A DNA stretch of 64,000 nt from Thiothrix sp. (GCF_028714775.1 NZ_JAQTLS010000021.1:1-64000), one strand, 5' to 3'. Counted from the stretch's first letter, positions 44,902-54,028 are shown. A program made the numbers and translations. Notes: generated by a model from the sequence alone, not told the origin.

Positions 44902-47459
44902 GTGGACAAGACTGGCAAGACAAGCTGAAATCCGCCCTGAAGATGGATCGGCGCAGCTTCCTGAAAACCACAGCAGTGGGTTCTGCTGCCATCGCAGCCG
45001 GTGGGCTGACGCTCAAGCCCAAGGAAGCCCAAGCGTTTGCGTATGAGCCTTACCCCCGCGATAACGACCTGACCACAGTCGTCACCAGTTGCGCCCACAA
45101 CTGCGGTTCGCGCCACATGCTGGTGGCACACAAAAAAGGTGACGTGATCGTGCGCCTTTCCACCGATGACGGGCGTTACCAAAAGGGCGGTGAATTCGGC
45201 AAAGACACTTTCGAGGAACCGCAACTGCGTGCTTGTTTGCGCGGGCGTTCCTACCGTTCGCGTTTGTATTCGCAAGAACGTTTGCTGTACCCGATGGTAC
45301 GTACTGGTGCACGCGGCGAAGGCAAGTTCAAACGCGCGTCGTGGGATGCGGCACTGGATCATGTCGCAGGCAAGATGGAGGAGCTAAAAAGCAAATACGG
45401 CCCCACTGCCCTGCTCGACCAATCCTACGCGGGCGCGTCGTATGGCGTATTGCACAAATCCGACCAGATCGAAGGTTTGCTGGGGCGTTTCTTAGGGATG
45501 TACGGTTGCCGCACCAGTTCATGGTCAGTGCCGTCGTATGAAGGCACAAAATTCAGTTCGCGCATTACTTTCGGCACGATTGAAGACGGCAATGAAGACG
45601 ATACTTTCGCCCACGCCAAGCTGATCATTATGTGGGGCTGGAACCCGGCTTACACCTTCCACGGCGGCAACACCTTCTATTACATGCGCATGGCGAAACA
45701 GCAAGGCTGCAAATTCGTGCTGGTTGACCCGCAATACACCGATTCCGCTTCTGCTTATGATGCGTGGTGGATTCCGATCCGCCCCAATACCGATGCGGCA
45801 ATGATGGCAGGGATGGTGCACCACATTTTCGCCAATAACTGGCAAGACCAGAACTTCATCAATAAATTCACCCAAGGCATGGATGCTGGCACGATGCCAG
45901 ATTGGGCCAAGGACAAAGAAAACTTCCGGGATTACATCTTCGGCAAATACGACAACACCCCGAAAACCCCGGAATGGGCAGCGGAAATCTGCGGCGTATC
46001 GGCTGATGACATCAAGAAACTGGCGCAACTGTACGCCACCACCAAACCCGCCGCGCTGAAAGCGTCTTGGGCTCCGGGGCGTAATGCTTACGGCGAACAA
46101 TACAACCGCATGGCAGCGGCGTTGCAAGCCATGACCGGCAATATCGGCATCCTCGGTGGTTGTGCGGAAGGTATCGGCAAGGCGTGGCACGCCGAGGGGG
46201 TCGCCTACCCTTACGACGAATTCGCCAATGTGTTTTACGAGTCGATCAAATCCGACCGTTGGGCGCATTGCGTACTCAACTACCCGAATGTGAAACGCGA
46301 GGACATCGGCCTATGGCCGGGTGGCAAGGCGGGCGATGGGGTGATTCCCGACATTCGCGGCATTTTCTGGCAAGGCTCGGACTGGTTTAACCAGCTCACC
46401 AATATCAACAAGGAAATCAAAGCCATCAACAAGCTCGACTTGGTGGTGTGTAATGATTCGACCATTACCCCTTCCGGCTTGTACGCAGACGTACTGCTGC
46501 CGGTAGCAACGCATTTTGAGCGTCACGATGTGGCATTACCGTGGTACAAGGGACACTACTATATCCACCGCCCCAAAGTGATCGAACCGCTAGGTGAAAG
46601 TAAAACTGACTTCCAAATCTACACCGAACTGGCTTACCGGCTAGGTGGTGAGCAATTTGGCAAGCGCTATAACCCCAAGGCCAACCGCGATTATTTCCAG
46701 CATGATGACGCGGTAGATAATGCTTACCTGCAAGAATGGTGGGAACATAAGGTCATGGCACACCAACACGTTGAAATGTCATGGGAGGAATTCCAGAAAC
46801 GTGGCGTGTACAAATTCAAGCTGGATCGCCCGCACGTTGCCTTCCAAGACAATGTGGAAAAAGGCGTCCCGTGGCCTACTGCTTCCGGCAAGATCGAAAT
46901 CTTTTCCGGGCAGTTGGCCCAATACGACGACTGGACAAAAACCGCTTACGGGCATGAAATCCCCGCCATCCCTAAATGGATCGTGCCGTGGGAATACTTG
47001 GGTGACAAGGAAAAGACCGTCAAACACCCGTTCCATTTAATTTCACCACACCCGCGTCACCGCACGCATTCCATCTTCAATAACGTCGGCTGGTTGCGTG
47101 AAACCTATTCACAGGAAGTCACCATCAACGCCTCTGACGCGAAAAAGCTCGGCATCAAGACCGGCGATACGGTGGAAGTGTTCAACGACCGGGGTAAAGT
47201 GGTGGTTCCCGCTTATGTTACTGAGCGTTGTATGCCGGGCGTGCTGGTATTGCACGAAGGTGCATGGTTGGACTTGGACGAGAATGGCATAGACCGTTCC
47301 GGCAACCCAGACATGCTCACATTGGATGAACCTAGCCCGGCGGGTTCATTCGCTTATAACACGGTGCTGGCGAATGTGCAGAAAACCGACCTTGCCCACA
47401 AACCGGGGTGGGATCAGTTATCCACCGCCCGCAGCCACGTTTTCCGGCGTGACCTTTAA
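44898..47459 (+). CDS. DmsA-like molybdopterin oxidoreductase, Tat-exported catalytic subunit
   Basis: An 853-residue DMSO-reductase-superfamily enzyme. A Tat signal RRSFLK (18-23) with a hydrophobic stretch precedes the cluster region C65-AHN-C69-GSR-H73 and C113; DmsA of E. coli has Cys where H73 stands. ACLRGRS, GARGEGKF, WGWNPAYTF, DPQYTDSA and WIPIRPNTDAA match the DmsA group. C-terminal HPFHLISPH and NDRGKVVVPAYVTE belong to the cofactor-capping domain. It likely reduces or oxidises a small S, N, Se or halogen oxyanion or oxide in the periplasm; the substrate cannot be read from sequence. Confidence 0.9.
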   Translation: MSGQDWQDKLKSALKMDRRSFLKTTAVGSAAIAAGGLTLKPKEAQAFAYEPYPRDNDLTTVVTSCAHNCGSRHMLVAHKKGDVIVRLSTDDGRYQKGGEFGKDTFEEPQLRACLRGRSYRSRLYSQERLLYPMVRTGARGEGKFKRASWDAALDHVAGKMEELKSKYGPTALLDQSYAGASYGVLHKSDQIEGLLGRFLGMYGCRTSSWSVPSYEGTKFSSRITFGTIEDGNEDDTFAHAKLIIMWGWNPAYTFHGGNTFYYMRMAKQQGCKFVLVDPQYTDSASAYDAWWIPIRPNTDAAMMAGMVHHIFANNWQDQNFINKFTQGMDAGTMPDWAKDKENFRDYIFGKYDNTPKTPEWAAEICGVSADDIKKLAQLYATTKPAALKASWAPGRNAYGEQYNRMAAALQAMTGNIGILGGCAEGIGKAWHAEGVAYPYDEFANVFYESIKSDRWAHCVLNYPNVKREDIGLWPGGKAGDGVIPDIRGIFWQGSDWFNQLTNINKEIKAINKLDLVVCNDSTITPSGLYADVLLPVATHFERHDVALPWYKGHYYIHRPKVIEPLGESKTDFQIYTELAYRLGGEQFGKRYNPKANRDYFQHDDAVDNAYLQEWWEHKVMAHQHVEMSWEEFQKRGVYKFKLDRPHVAFQDNVEKGVPWPTASGKIEIFSGQLAQYDDWTKTAYGHEIPAIPKWIVPWEYLGDKEKTVKHPFHLISPHPRHRTHSIFNNVGWLRETYSQEVTINASDAKKLGIKTGDTVEVFNDRGKVVVPAYVTERCMPGVLVLHEGAWLDLDENGIDRSGNPDMLTLDEPSPAGSFAYNTVLANVQKTDLAHKPGWDQLSTARSHVFRRDL

Positions 47460-47476
47460 GCTAAGGAGAAGCACTC

Positions 47477-48160
47477 ATGGCAAATGAAACTCTCGACAAG
47501 GCCAAGGTAAAAGAAGCTGTCCAACGCCGTAAAAAGGAAACGTACACGCCGGTCATCCCCGTCCAGCAGTTTGGTTTCGTCCACAACAATGTGGATTGCA
47601 TCGGTTGCCGCGCCTGTGAAATCGCCTGCAAGGACAAAAACGGCCTCGCACCGGGGCCACGTTTTCGGCGGGTAATGTATGTTGAGGGCGGGACATACCC
47701 GGACGTTTACGCTTACAAAGTGAATATGTCGTGCAACCATTGCGCAGAACCAGCTTGCTTACCGACCTGCCCTACCGGAGCGATTTTCAAGCGCGTTAAG
47801 GATGGCATCGTCGACATTGATTCCAGCCTGTGCATTGGCTGCCGCCGTTGCGAAGCTGCGTGCCCATTCGGTGCGCCGCAATTCATCCCCGACCAAAATA
47901 TTGTTTCCAAGTGCAATATGTGTGTGGATGAAATCGACGCGGGGCGCAAACCGTATTGCGTGCAAGCCTGCATGATGCGCGTGCTAGACATCGGCCCTAT
48001 CGACCAATTGCGTGCCGGGACTTACCCCACCAAAGCGGTTGCCCCGCATGAGAAAGTGGTACGCCAAGTGAAAAGCATGGCAAATCCCGAACTCACCAAC
48101 CCCTCGATTGTGTTCGTGCCGCACAGCAAAGGTATCGTTGAAGACAAGGGGGCGAAGTAA
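47477..48160 (+). CDS. DmsB-like four-cluster ferredoxin subunit
   Basis: A 227-residue iron-sulfur protein with four cysteine groups: C41/44/47/51, C86/89/94/98, C119/122/125/129 and C146/149/161/165, the standard arrangement for DmsB-type electron-transfer subunits. It lacks its own Tat signal and is presumably exported bound to the molybdoenzyme. It should connect the pentaheme cytochrome to the catalytic subunit. AAGGAG lies 8 bases before its ATG, and it shares a base with the next start. Confidence 0.92.
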   Translation: MANETLDKAKVKEAVQRRKKETYTPVIPVQQFGFVHNNVDCIGCRACEIACKDKNGLAPGPRFRRVMYVEGGTYPDVYAYKVNMSCNHCAEPACLPTCPTGAIFKRVKDGIVDIDSSLCIGCRRCEAACPFGAPQFIPDQNIVSKCNMCVDEIDAGRKPYCVQACMMRVLDIGPIDQLRAGTYPTKAVAPHEKVVRQVKSMANPELTNPSIVFVPHSKGIVEDKGAK

Positions 48161-48828
48161 TGCAGGAAATCACCGACTACTTACGCCTGCTGGCAGATTT
48201 ACACGCGACTGAACTGACGCGGGAACGGTTGGCGGAATTGCAGGCCATCAATTTTCCCGCCACCGAAGGGCTTTCCCAACCGATCACGGATAGCGAGCTG
48301 GATGCACTTGCCACCGATTTCGCCGACATTTACCTCAATGGCAGTTACCATACTTCCCCAAACGAGTCGGTGTGGTTGGATGATGAGGAGTTGGTTTGCC
48401 AGCAACCGATGTTTGACGTGCGCGAATGGTATGCCCGCCACGGTTTGGAAGCCCCCAACTGGCGCAAGATGGCAGATGACCATTTGGTTAACCAGTTGCT
48501 CTTCATTGCTTTTCTGTTGGATAAAGCGGCGGCGGATAACACCCCACTGCTCTTGGAAGAAATCGCCACGTTCATGGATGAACACTTACTGCGCTGGCTG
48601 TTACCTTTTACCAAACGGGTCGCTGAGCATTGCGAAACCGCGTTTTATGCTTACCTTGGTTTGCTGACCAGCACCTATGCCGACAAATTGCGCGATATGC
48701 TGGCAGAAATACTCGGTTCCCCGCGCCCCAGCCATGAGGAAGTCGAAACCCGCATGAAAGCCCGCCAACGGGCAGCCATCCAACCCCAGCCGATGCAGTA
48801 TTACCCCGGCACTGCCCCGAGTTGGTAA
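48160..48828 (+). CDS. TorD/DmsD-family molybdoenzyme chaperone
   Basis: A 222-residue, mostly helical, cytosolic protein. The family pattern is visible in DMEHLLRWL-like EHLLRWLLPFTKRVAEHC and FYAYLGLLTSTY. TorD-type chaperones bind the Tat signal of their molybdoenzyme until the cofactor is in place. Its start overlaps the DmsB stop, so it is dedicated to the preceding enzyme. Confidence 0.85.
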   Translation: MQEITDYLRLLADLHATELTRERLAELQAINFPATEGLSQPITDSELDALATDFADIYLNGSYHTSPNESVWLDDEELVCQQPMFDVREWYARHGLEAPNWRKMADDHLVNQLLFIAFLLDKAAADNTPLLLEEIATFMDEHLLRWLLPFTKRVAEHCETAFYAYLGLLTSTYADKLRDMLAEILGSPRPSHEEVETRMKARQRAAIQPQPMQYYPGTAPSW

Positions 48829-48831
48829 CAG

Positions 48832-49917
48832 ATGGGCTTATCGCTGGGATGGTTTAAGCAATTAAAACAGGAATGGGTAATCCCGGAAATTACCGCTGAA
48901 CGTTGCGTCCATAGCCGTTGCGAAGTGGCAAGCTGTACCCGTTGTGTGGACAGTTGTCCCCAAGACGCATGGCTGCTGGACGATAGCGGCTTACGCATCA
49001 ATACCAGCCGTTGCGACGGTTGCGGTTTGTGTGTTGCCGCTTGCCCCGAATCCGCGTTAGGGCAAGACCTGCATCCGGCAAAAGGTATGCTGGATGGGTG
49101 CAAGACTTTACTCCTCGCCTGTGGACGCTCCAAGGATGGGCGCACAGGTGACGGGGTAATCCCTTGCCTCCATGCCCTCAGTCCCTCATGGCTACTAGCG
49201 CATTACCACGCTGGCTACCAGCAGGTATTGTCTTCACGCGGGTATTGTGAAACTTGCCCTACTTATCCGGGGCAAGACCTTTTGCTGTCGCGGCTGGCAA
49301 ACATCGAGACCCTCCTTGCCAGCCGGACAGCCTCCTTAATCACACACGCAACACTTTCATCCGCACAATGGGAACAAGCCCACCAACGCCTTGCCCCGCT
49401 GGTTGAAGTGCCCCCCACTAACCGTCGCCAGTTTTTCCGCCAAGCCATGACCCTTGCGGTAGAAACAGGCATCGAATACACACAGGAATTCCCCACCGCA
49501 ACGGCTGCTGCCCCGTGGCCTACCCTGTTACCCGCAGCACAAAACCCGCGCACCGCCTTGTATCCCTTTGTTCCCACGTTGGACACAAGCACCTGCAATG
49601 GCTGCGACGCCTGTGCGTTGCTTTGCCCACACCAAGCCATCACGCGGGAAAAAGCCACCAACGGGCAAATATCTGCTTACACCTTCCAGCCCAGCCATTG
49701 CACCGGATGCAGCATTTGCGAAGATAGCTGCGACCAACACGCCATTCGCGTCAAACCCATGCAGGTGCAACAGCAAGCACAGGTTCCGCTAATACCCGCG
49801 CATTGCCAAGCCTGCGGTAGCCCCTTCCACTACCCTGCAACGGATAATGCCGTGCAAACCCACTGCCGGATTTGCGCCCATACCAACCATCACCGGCAGT
49901 TATTCCAAGTGTATTAA
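48832..49917 (+). CDS. Polyferredoxin with four cysteine clusters and a C-terminal zinc-ribbon-like motif
   Basis: A 361-residue protein starting 3 bases after the chaperone stop. Two N-terminal [4Fe-4S] motifs (CEVASCTRCVDSCP and CDGCGLCVAACP), a middle region with CETCPTYPGQD and NRRQFFRQAM, and two C-terminal motifs (CNGCDACALLCP and CTGCSICEDSCD) are followed by CQAC..C..C. It has no clear signal peptide, so it may work in the cytosol, for example in cofactor or electron supply, or as a NapF/NapG-like component. It is the last gene of the operon. Confidence 0.8.
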   Translation: MGLSLGWFKQLKQEWVIPEITAERCVHSRCEVASCTRCVDSCPQDAWLLDDSGLRINTSRCDGCGLCVAACPESALGQDLHPAKGMLDGCKTLLLACGRSKDGRTGDGVIPCLHALSPSWLLAHYHAGYQQVLSSRGYCETCPTYPGQDLLLSRLANIETLLASRTASLITHATLSSAQWEQAHQRLAPLVEVPPTNRRQFFRQAMTLAVETGIEYTQEFPTATAAAPWPTLLPAAQNPRTALYPFVPTLDTSTCNGCDACALLCPHQAITREKATNGQISAYTFQPSHCTGCSICEDSCDQHAIRVKPMQVQQQAQVPLIPAHCQACGSPFHYPATDNAVQTHCRICAHTNHHRQLFQVY

Positions 49918-49923
49918 CGGCTA

Positions 49924-50661
49924 CTAAAATACCGCATCGAAAGGTGCACCGGCATTCATGCGCTGAATGAGCCTCGACAAACCGGCAGAACCCACCCGCG
50001 CTAGCCACGGACGCACCACATGACCTGCCGCCGCATACACCGGGGCAACTTCCATCTCACCCCGCGCCCGGTGCGATTCATTCTGCTGGTTATAGTAACT
50101 GACCGCATCCGACCATTGCGGCAACGTCCTGAGTCCCCGCAATTCTTCATAACGGGGGCATGGCAAGTTGTTGGCAAGCACGTATTGCCACGCATTTTCG
50201 GAATATTCTGGCTCTTGGCTGATAGCAACCGCTAAACCTTCGTTGAACCATTGCGGCATCCGCTGCCAAGTCGCGGGAGTTAGGCGGCTAAAGAGTTCGG
50301 CATGTGACCATTCGTGGGCAATGAAATGCCAATTCAAACCACCCGGTGACAGCACGATGCGGTCGTCGAGGGCTTCCGCCGTGGAACCCATGCTGCCGCC
50401 CATGTGGGTGTAACAACCATCGGTGGCACAAGCGTAAATGGGGGGATGGGTGCGCACGGAACCATACGCCGCGCCGATGGCCTGTTCCGCATCTGCGGTT
50501 GCTTGGGCAAGTTGGCGACGGCTCATGCCATCCATGACGGGTTCCACATAGACATTGGGGGCGATCGAAACCAGACCCGCATCGCTGGCATTCGGCAAGC
50601 CGTTACAGCCGCCGAGCGCCAATAGAACCCACCCAAGCAAAAACAGTTTCAAATAACGCAT
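49924..50661 (-). CDS. Lipoprotein with HExxH zinc-peptidase-like motif
   Basis: A 245-residue protein with a lipoprotein signal (lipobox LGGC, residues 16-19). HEWSH near residue 117 fits the HExxH zinc motif, and WFNEGLAVAIS about 22 residues on supplies the downstream glutamate of gluzincins (NEGxA). The protein would lie in the periplasm or at the outer membrane. It is convergent with the molybdoenzyme operon, with only 6 bases between stops. Substrate and family name are not established. Confidence 0.7.
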   Translation of the reverse strand: MRYLKLFLLGWVLLALGGCNGLPNASDAGLVSIAPNVYVEPVMDGMSRRQLAQATADAEQAIGAAYGSVRTHPPIYACATDGCYTHMGGSMGSTAEALDDRIVLSPGGLNWHFIAHEWSHAELFSRLTPATWQRMPQWFNEGLAVAISQEPEYSENAWQYVLANNLPCPRYEELRGLRTLPQWSDAVSYYNQQNESHRARGEMEVAPVYAAAGHVVRPWLARVGSAGLSRLIQRMNAGAPFDAVF

Positions 50662-50730
50662 GGCTTTAATTTACCCTCAAGCTTGAAGCCGATACACTGC
50701 GCCCACAATGAAAAACAGGCAAGGCAATCC

Positions 50731-51426
50731 ATGCAAAAACCAACCACTCGCCAAGGGCAAATTGAGCACATCCTCCAGCAACTTTCACACCAGCAGCTCA
50801 AAGAATTTGTGCAGGAAAAGGCACTGCAAGACGGTGATTTCCGCGACACCTTACTGATCTGCTTTTCCGACCTGCTGGGTGGTGATGAACCTGCTGAACC
50901 CAAATACCAGCAAATGCTGGCGGACATGATCCAACGCCACGCCAATTCCAGCGGGTATATTTACAGCAGCAGTGCCGAAAAACTTGCCGAAACCATCCGC
51001 AAAATGCTGGATACTGCCCGCAAAGCCACCACCCCGACCCGCGAAACCACCGACCTGTGCTTCGCCGTGATCAGTTGCCTGCCACAATTGGCTGACAAAA
51101 TGGATGACCCGGAAAACCACATTTACACCCTGATGCGCACCACCTGCACGACCCTGTGGGAGTGCTACAGCACCTTGCCCGCCCCACGTAAGCAGGAATT
51201 GTTTAACCGTATTTTGCAGGAATACGCCAAACCCATTTACCTAGACCTTGATCTCGACAGTTCGTTGCTGTCACTCCTGAAAGATTGGGCGAAAAACGAC
51301 AAAACACGCCAAGCCGCTTGCCTGCGCCAACTGGAACAATTGCTCAAAACCACCCAAGGCGACCACTGGCGCAAGAATTACTTGCTGGAACAAACCAACG
51401 GCTTACTGGCATTCTGGAAAAATTAA
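50731..51426 (+). CDS. Helical protein of unknown function
   Basis: About 231 residues from the ATG at 50731, preceded by GGCAAGG; a frame beginning at 50683 lacks a ribosome-binding site. It is Gln/Leu/Asp-rich and predicted all-helical, with no signal peptide, membrane segment or recognised motif. Its last codons overlap the convergent transpeptidase gene by 4 bases. I do not recognise a family. Confidence 0.6.
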   Translation: MQKPTTRQGQIEHILQQLSHQQLKEFVQEKALQDGDFRDTLLICFSDLLGGDEPAEPKYQQMLADMIQRHANSSGYIYSSSAEKLAETIRKMLDTARKATTPTRETTDLCFAVISCLPQLADKMDDPENHIYTLMRTTCTTLWECYSTLPAPRKQELFNRILQEYAKPIYLDLDLDSSLLSLLKDWAKNDKTRQAACLRQLEQLLKTTQGDHWRKNYLLEQTNGLLAFWKN

Positions 51427-52181
51427 AGGCGCAAGTCCGCCAGTTCACCCGCTGGCACTTGCACCAGCAACGGCTGGGCGTTGGGCTTGAGCCAGGTCAG
51501 CACTTCCAACAGGTTTTCGCGGCTCATGGCGGTGCAACCGGAAGTCGCGGTTTCCGGGTTTAACCACACATGCAGGAAAATCGCACTGCCACGCCCCACG
51601 GTGGTCGGCAGCATGTTATGCCCGATGATCAGGCCGTATTCGTACTGATGGTCATCGCGGCGCATCCGCTCGAAAGAATTCCAACGCTGTTTTGGCTCAT
51701 TCGCCTGCTCGGGCGGGATCGTGCGCCAGTGGTTGTAATCGGGCGAATCGGTAGCATCCACAAAGTAATCACGGTCGCTGGCAATCCGGTAGGGCATCTG
51801 CAAACCAGCGGGGGCTTGCGCGGCATAACCAAACACATTACCCAAGGCGAAAACACCGGCGGGCGCTTTCCCGTCACCTTCCTTTTTCTGCACCCCGCTA
51901 GTGCCATCGGTATGCAGGCCAAGCCCCCAACCCAAGCCGTTGCGCCCTACCCTGACCGGAATGTCCTTGCCGACTGCGTGCCAGCCATCCGCTTGCTTTT
52001 CCATGCGTTGCAACACCGCTTCAGAGGCATTCCAGTCGGCACTTGTCACCAACAACACTTGCGTGGTCACGGCAGGCAAAGCCAGTTTGCCCAATTGCTG
52101 TTCCGGGCTGCGGCAACAGGCGGCGAGCAGGAATAGCCCGCACACCAGTAATAAGCCTTGGAAAATCCGATTAACCTTCAT
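51423..52181 (-). CDS. L,D-transpeptidase family lipoprotein (YkuD/YafK-like)
   Basis: A 252-residue protein with a lipoprotein signal (LLAAC near residues 18-22). The C-terminal catalytic segment FLHVWLNPETATSGCTAMS has the His and the nucleophile Cys of YkuD-type transpeptidases in the H..(x)..SGC form typical of YafK-like members; GLIIGHNM precedes it. It would cross-link peptidoglycan or process lipoprotein attachment in the periplasm. It is separate from the transpeptidase at 24 kb. The gene ends 4 bases into its convergent neighbour. Confidence 0.8.
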   Translation of the reverse strand: MKVNRIFQGLLLVCGLFLLAACCRSPEQQLGKLALPAVTTQVLLVTSADWNASEAVLQRMEKQADGWHAVGKDIPVRVGRNGLGWGLGLHTDGTSGVQKKEGDGKAPAGVFALGNVFGYAAQAPAGLQMPYRIASDRDYFVDATDSPDYNHWRTIPPEQANEPKQRWNSFERMRRDDHQYEYGLIIGHNMLPTTVGRGSAIFLHVWLNPETATSGCTAMSRENLLEVLTWLKPNAQPLLVQVPAGELADLRL

Positions 52182-52262
52182 TTTTCATCCTCCGGCGAAA
52201 ACAAACGCGCTGTGGTAGCATAATAACACCCTTGATTCCACACACGACACCGGAGGTGCGTT

Positions 52263-52808
52263 ATGAAAAGTTACCCATACAGCCTTTTAGTGGCGGCGTT
52301 GTTCCTGTTGTTTACCAGCACGCGGGGTATGGCTATGCAACCTACTACTGATGTTACCGTTCCGGCTGATTTTGAACTGACCTACCAGTGGGTAGCGGGC
52401 AGTATGCCGCCGCCTTACCATTACGAATACATGATCCAGCTAACGGCAGCGGGTCAGGGTGAAATGGTGCTGTGGCCTGATTATCCCGGCACTGGCACAC
52501 CCGAATGGCATGAGAAATTTACCCTTACAGCCACCCAAGTCGGGGAGCTGTACCAAACCCTGTCTGCGCAGGGCATATTTACGCGGAAGTGGGTAGCCCT
52601 CCCCATGCCACCCGTGGGTGGCAGCTATGATTGGCTGGAAGTGACGGCAAATGGGCACAAGGTTAAAACCCCTTCGTTCGTGCTGCCTGCGCTTGAAAAA
52701 CCAGCGGAAGCGGCCTACGCCAGTATCCGCGACAGCGTGCCGCAAAGCATCCGGGATGGGTTACAAGCCAAACGCGATGCCTACGTCAGGGCTGCGGGCA
52801 ATCACTGA
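52263..52808 (+). CDS. Exported protein of unknown function
   Basis: A 181-residue protein with a signal peptide (1-24, ending GMAM or MAM-Q) and GGAGG ribosome-binding site. The mature part has a beta-rich pattern (DFELTYQWVAGSMPPPYHYE; WLEVTANGHKVKTPS) with no cysteine and no recognised domain. The end is helical. It is followed by a YkgJ-type gene 51 bases on. Function unknown. Confidence 0.6.
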   Translation: MKSYPYSLLVAALFLLFTSTRGMAMQPTTDVTVPADFELTYQWVAGSMPPPYHYEYMIQLTAAGQGEMVLWPDYPGTGTPEWHEKFTLTATQVGELYQTLSAQGIFTRKWVALPMPPVGGSYDWLEVTANGHKVKTPSFVLPALEKPAEAAYASIRDSVPQSIRDGLQAKRDAYVRAAGNH

Positions 52809-52858
52809 GCACCGTCCTGACAAACTACTAACGCTCACCCCAAAAGACTGATACCCGG

Positions 52859-53380
52859 ATGAACATACTCTCCCAACTCCACGCCGATATTGAAGAACGT
52901 GTACAAGCCATCCGGGATGGACATCCTGATTGGTTATGCCGCATGGGTTGCGATAGTTGTTGCCACCGGCTCGCCGAGATTCCCCGGCTCACCCAAGCCG
53001 AATGGGATTTGCTATGCGCTGGGCTAACCACACTTCCCCCGGAACAGCTCCAAGAAGTCGGTCAGAAAATGACAGCACTCGCCACGCAGTCATCGCGCCC
53101 GATTGTCTGCCCGATGCTGGATCAAGCAACGGGAGCTTGCCCGGTTTATGCCCATCGCCCGGTGGCTTGCCGTACTTATGGATTCTATGTCCAGCGCGGT
53201 CTGGGGCTTTATTGCAAAGAGATGGAAGCGGGCGTAGCCGATGGTGCTTGGGCTGATGTACTGTGGGGCAACCACGACGCCATTGAACATCGTCTCGGCA
53301 GCTTGGGCGATACCCGCGAATTGACTACGTGGTTCGCTGACTGGATCACGCCGCCTGCATCCGCCCCGAAAACAAACTAG
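52859..53380 (+). CDS. YkgJ family cysteine cluster protein
   Basis: A 173-residue protein. Cysteines C27, C32, C35 and C36 in CRMGCDSCC, then CPMLD..GACPVY, RPVACRTYGF and YCKEM, define the YkgJ/UPF0153 family, likely metal or Fe-S binding. Function is not known. Its last codons (WITPPASAPKTN) lie inside the first copy of the 48-bp direct repeat that brackets the following toxin-antitoxin module. Confidence 0.8.
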   Translation: MNILSQLHADIEERVQAIRDGHPDWLCRMGCDSCCHRLAEIPRLTQAEWDLLCAGLTTLPPEQLQEVGQKMTALATQSSRPIVCPMLDQATGACPVYAHRPVACRTYGFYVQRGLGLYCKEMEAGVADGAWADVLWGNHDAIEHRLGSLGDTRELTTWFADWITPPASAPKTN

Positions 53381-53392
53381 CGGTTAGGATCA
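53345..53392 (+). repeat. 48-bp direct repeat, left copy, flanking the toxin-antitoxin module
   Basis: This segment (ATCACGCCGCCTGCATCCG ... GGTTAGGATCA) matches 54104-54151 at 46 of 48 positions; differences are at 53364 (C/T) and 53385 (T/C). Here it forms the 3' end of the YkgJ gene. The distance between copies is 759 bases. Confidence 0.95.
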
Positions 53393-53402
53393 CACTTAAC
53401 TA

Positions 53403-53780
53403 TCAACGGAATACAACAATCTCCATCTCCAGCCCCACATCCTGCCAAACCTTATCCGCCGTCAACACGGGCAAATCCAAGAACAGGCCCAACCCAAGGC
53501 AAATGCGATCAGCTTGCGACAAGCCGTATTCCTTACCCACTTTTGCCAACGCTGCCACTGACAAAATATGAGTTTCCTCAAACGGGATAATCGTTATGCC
53601 CAAGCCACTGATTAGTTGCAACACAGGTGCGACAGGCAAACCATCACGGCTGAAACGGGACGCGACCTCCAACAAATTAACGCTGGAAATGCAGCAATCA
53701 TCCAAATAACCCGTGACAACCTCATGCCCCGTTTCCTTGAACATAAACGCCAATAGCGCCGAAGCATCGAGGACAATCAT
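53403..53780 (-). CDS. vapC: PIN-domain toxin (VapC/FitB type)
   Basis: A 125-residue PIN ribonuclease. The acidic residues D5 (VLDAS), E38 (NLLEV), D91 (QADR) and D109 (TADKVW) form the usual metal site. It overlaps the antitoxin gene by 4 bases (ATGA). The pair is bracketed by a 48-bp direct repeat. Confidence 0.9.
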   Translation of the reverse strand: MIVLDASALLAFMFKETGHEVVTGYLDDCCISSVNLLEVASRFSRDGLPVAPVLQLISGLGITIIPFEETHILSVAALAKVGKEYGLSQADRICLGLGLFLDLPVLTADKVWQDVGLEMEIVVFR

Positions 53781-54028
53781 TCGTGCACTGCCTCCGCACG
53801 GCGCTCAGCTATCAGCGCATCGACAACTTGGGTGGGCTTTTTATCGCCGTACATCTGATCAACCCATTGTTGTAATTGTGCAAAATCGGCTTGTTTCGGT
53901 GGTGGCTTACAAACTTGGATCAGGATTTGGCGGGCTTCTGCCTCCATACTGCGCCCCCGTAAAGCAGCCCGGACACGTAAAGCGGCATGAATATCATCAG
54001 GCAAACTACGGATACTTAAGGTAGCCAT
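53777..54028 (-). CDS. Ribbon-helix-helix antitoxin (FitA/VapB type)
   Basis: An 83-residue protein beginning MATLSIRSLPDDIHAALRVR, the FitA-type ribbon-helix-helix that binds DNA as a dimer, with an acidic/helical C-terminus expected to cover the toxin. It directly precedes the PIN toxin and probably represses their shared promoter in the gap 54029-54100. Confidence 0.88.
   Translation of the reverse strand: MATLSIRSLPDDIHAALRVRAALRGRSMEAEARQILIQVCKPPPKQADFAQLQQWVDQMYGDKKPTQVVDALIAERRAEAVHE

Noticed and set aside
45525..46268. 247-residue - strand frame opposite the molybdoenzyme
   Set aside because: Shadow reading; the molybdoenzyme frame is continuous with conserved motifs.
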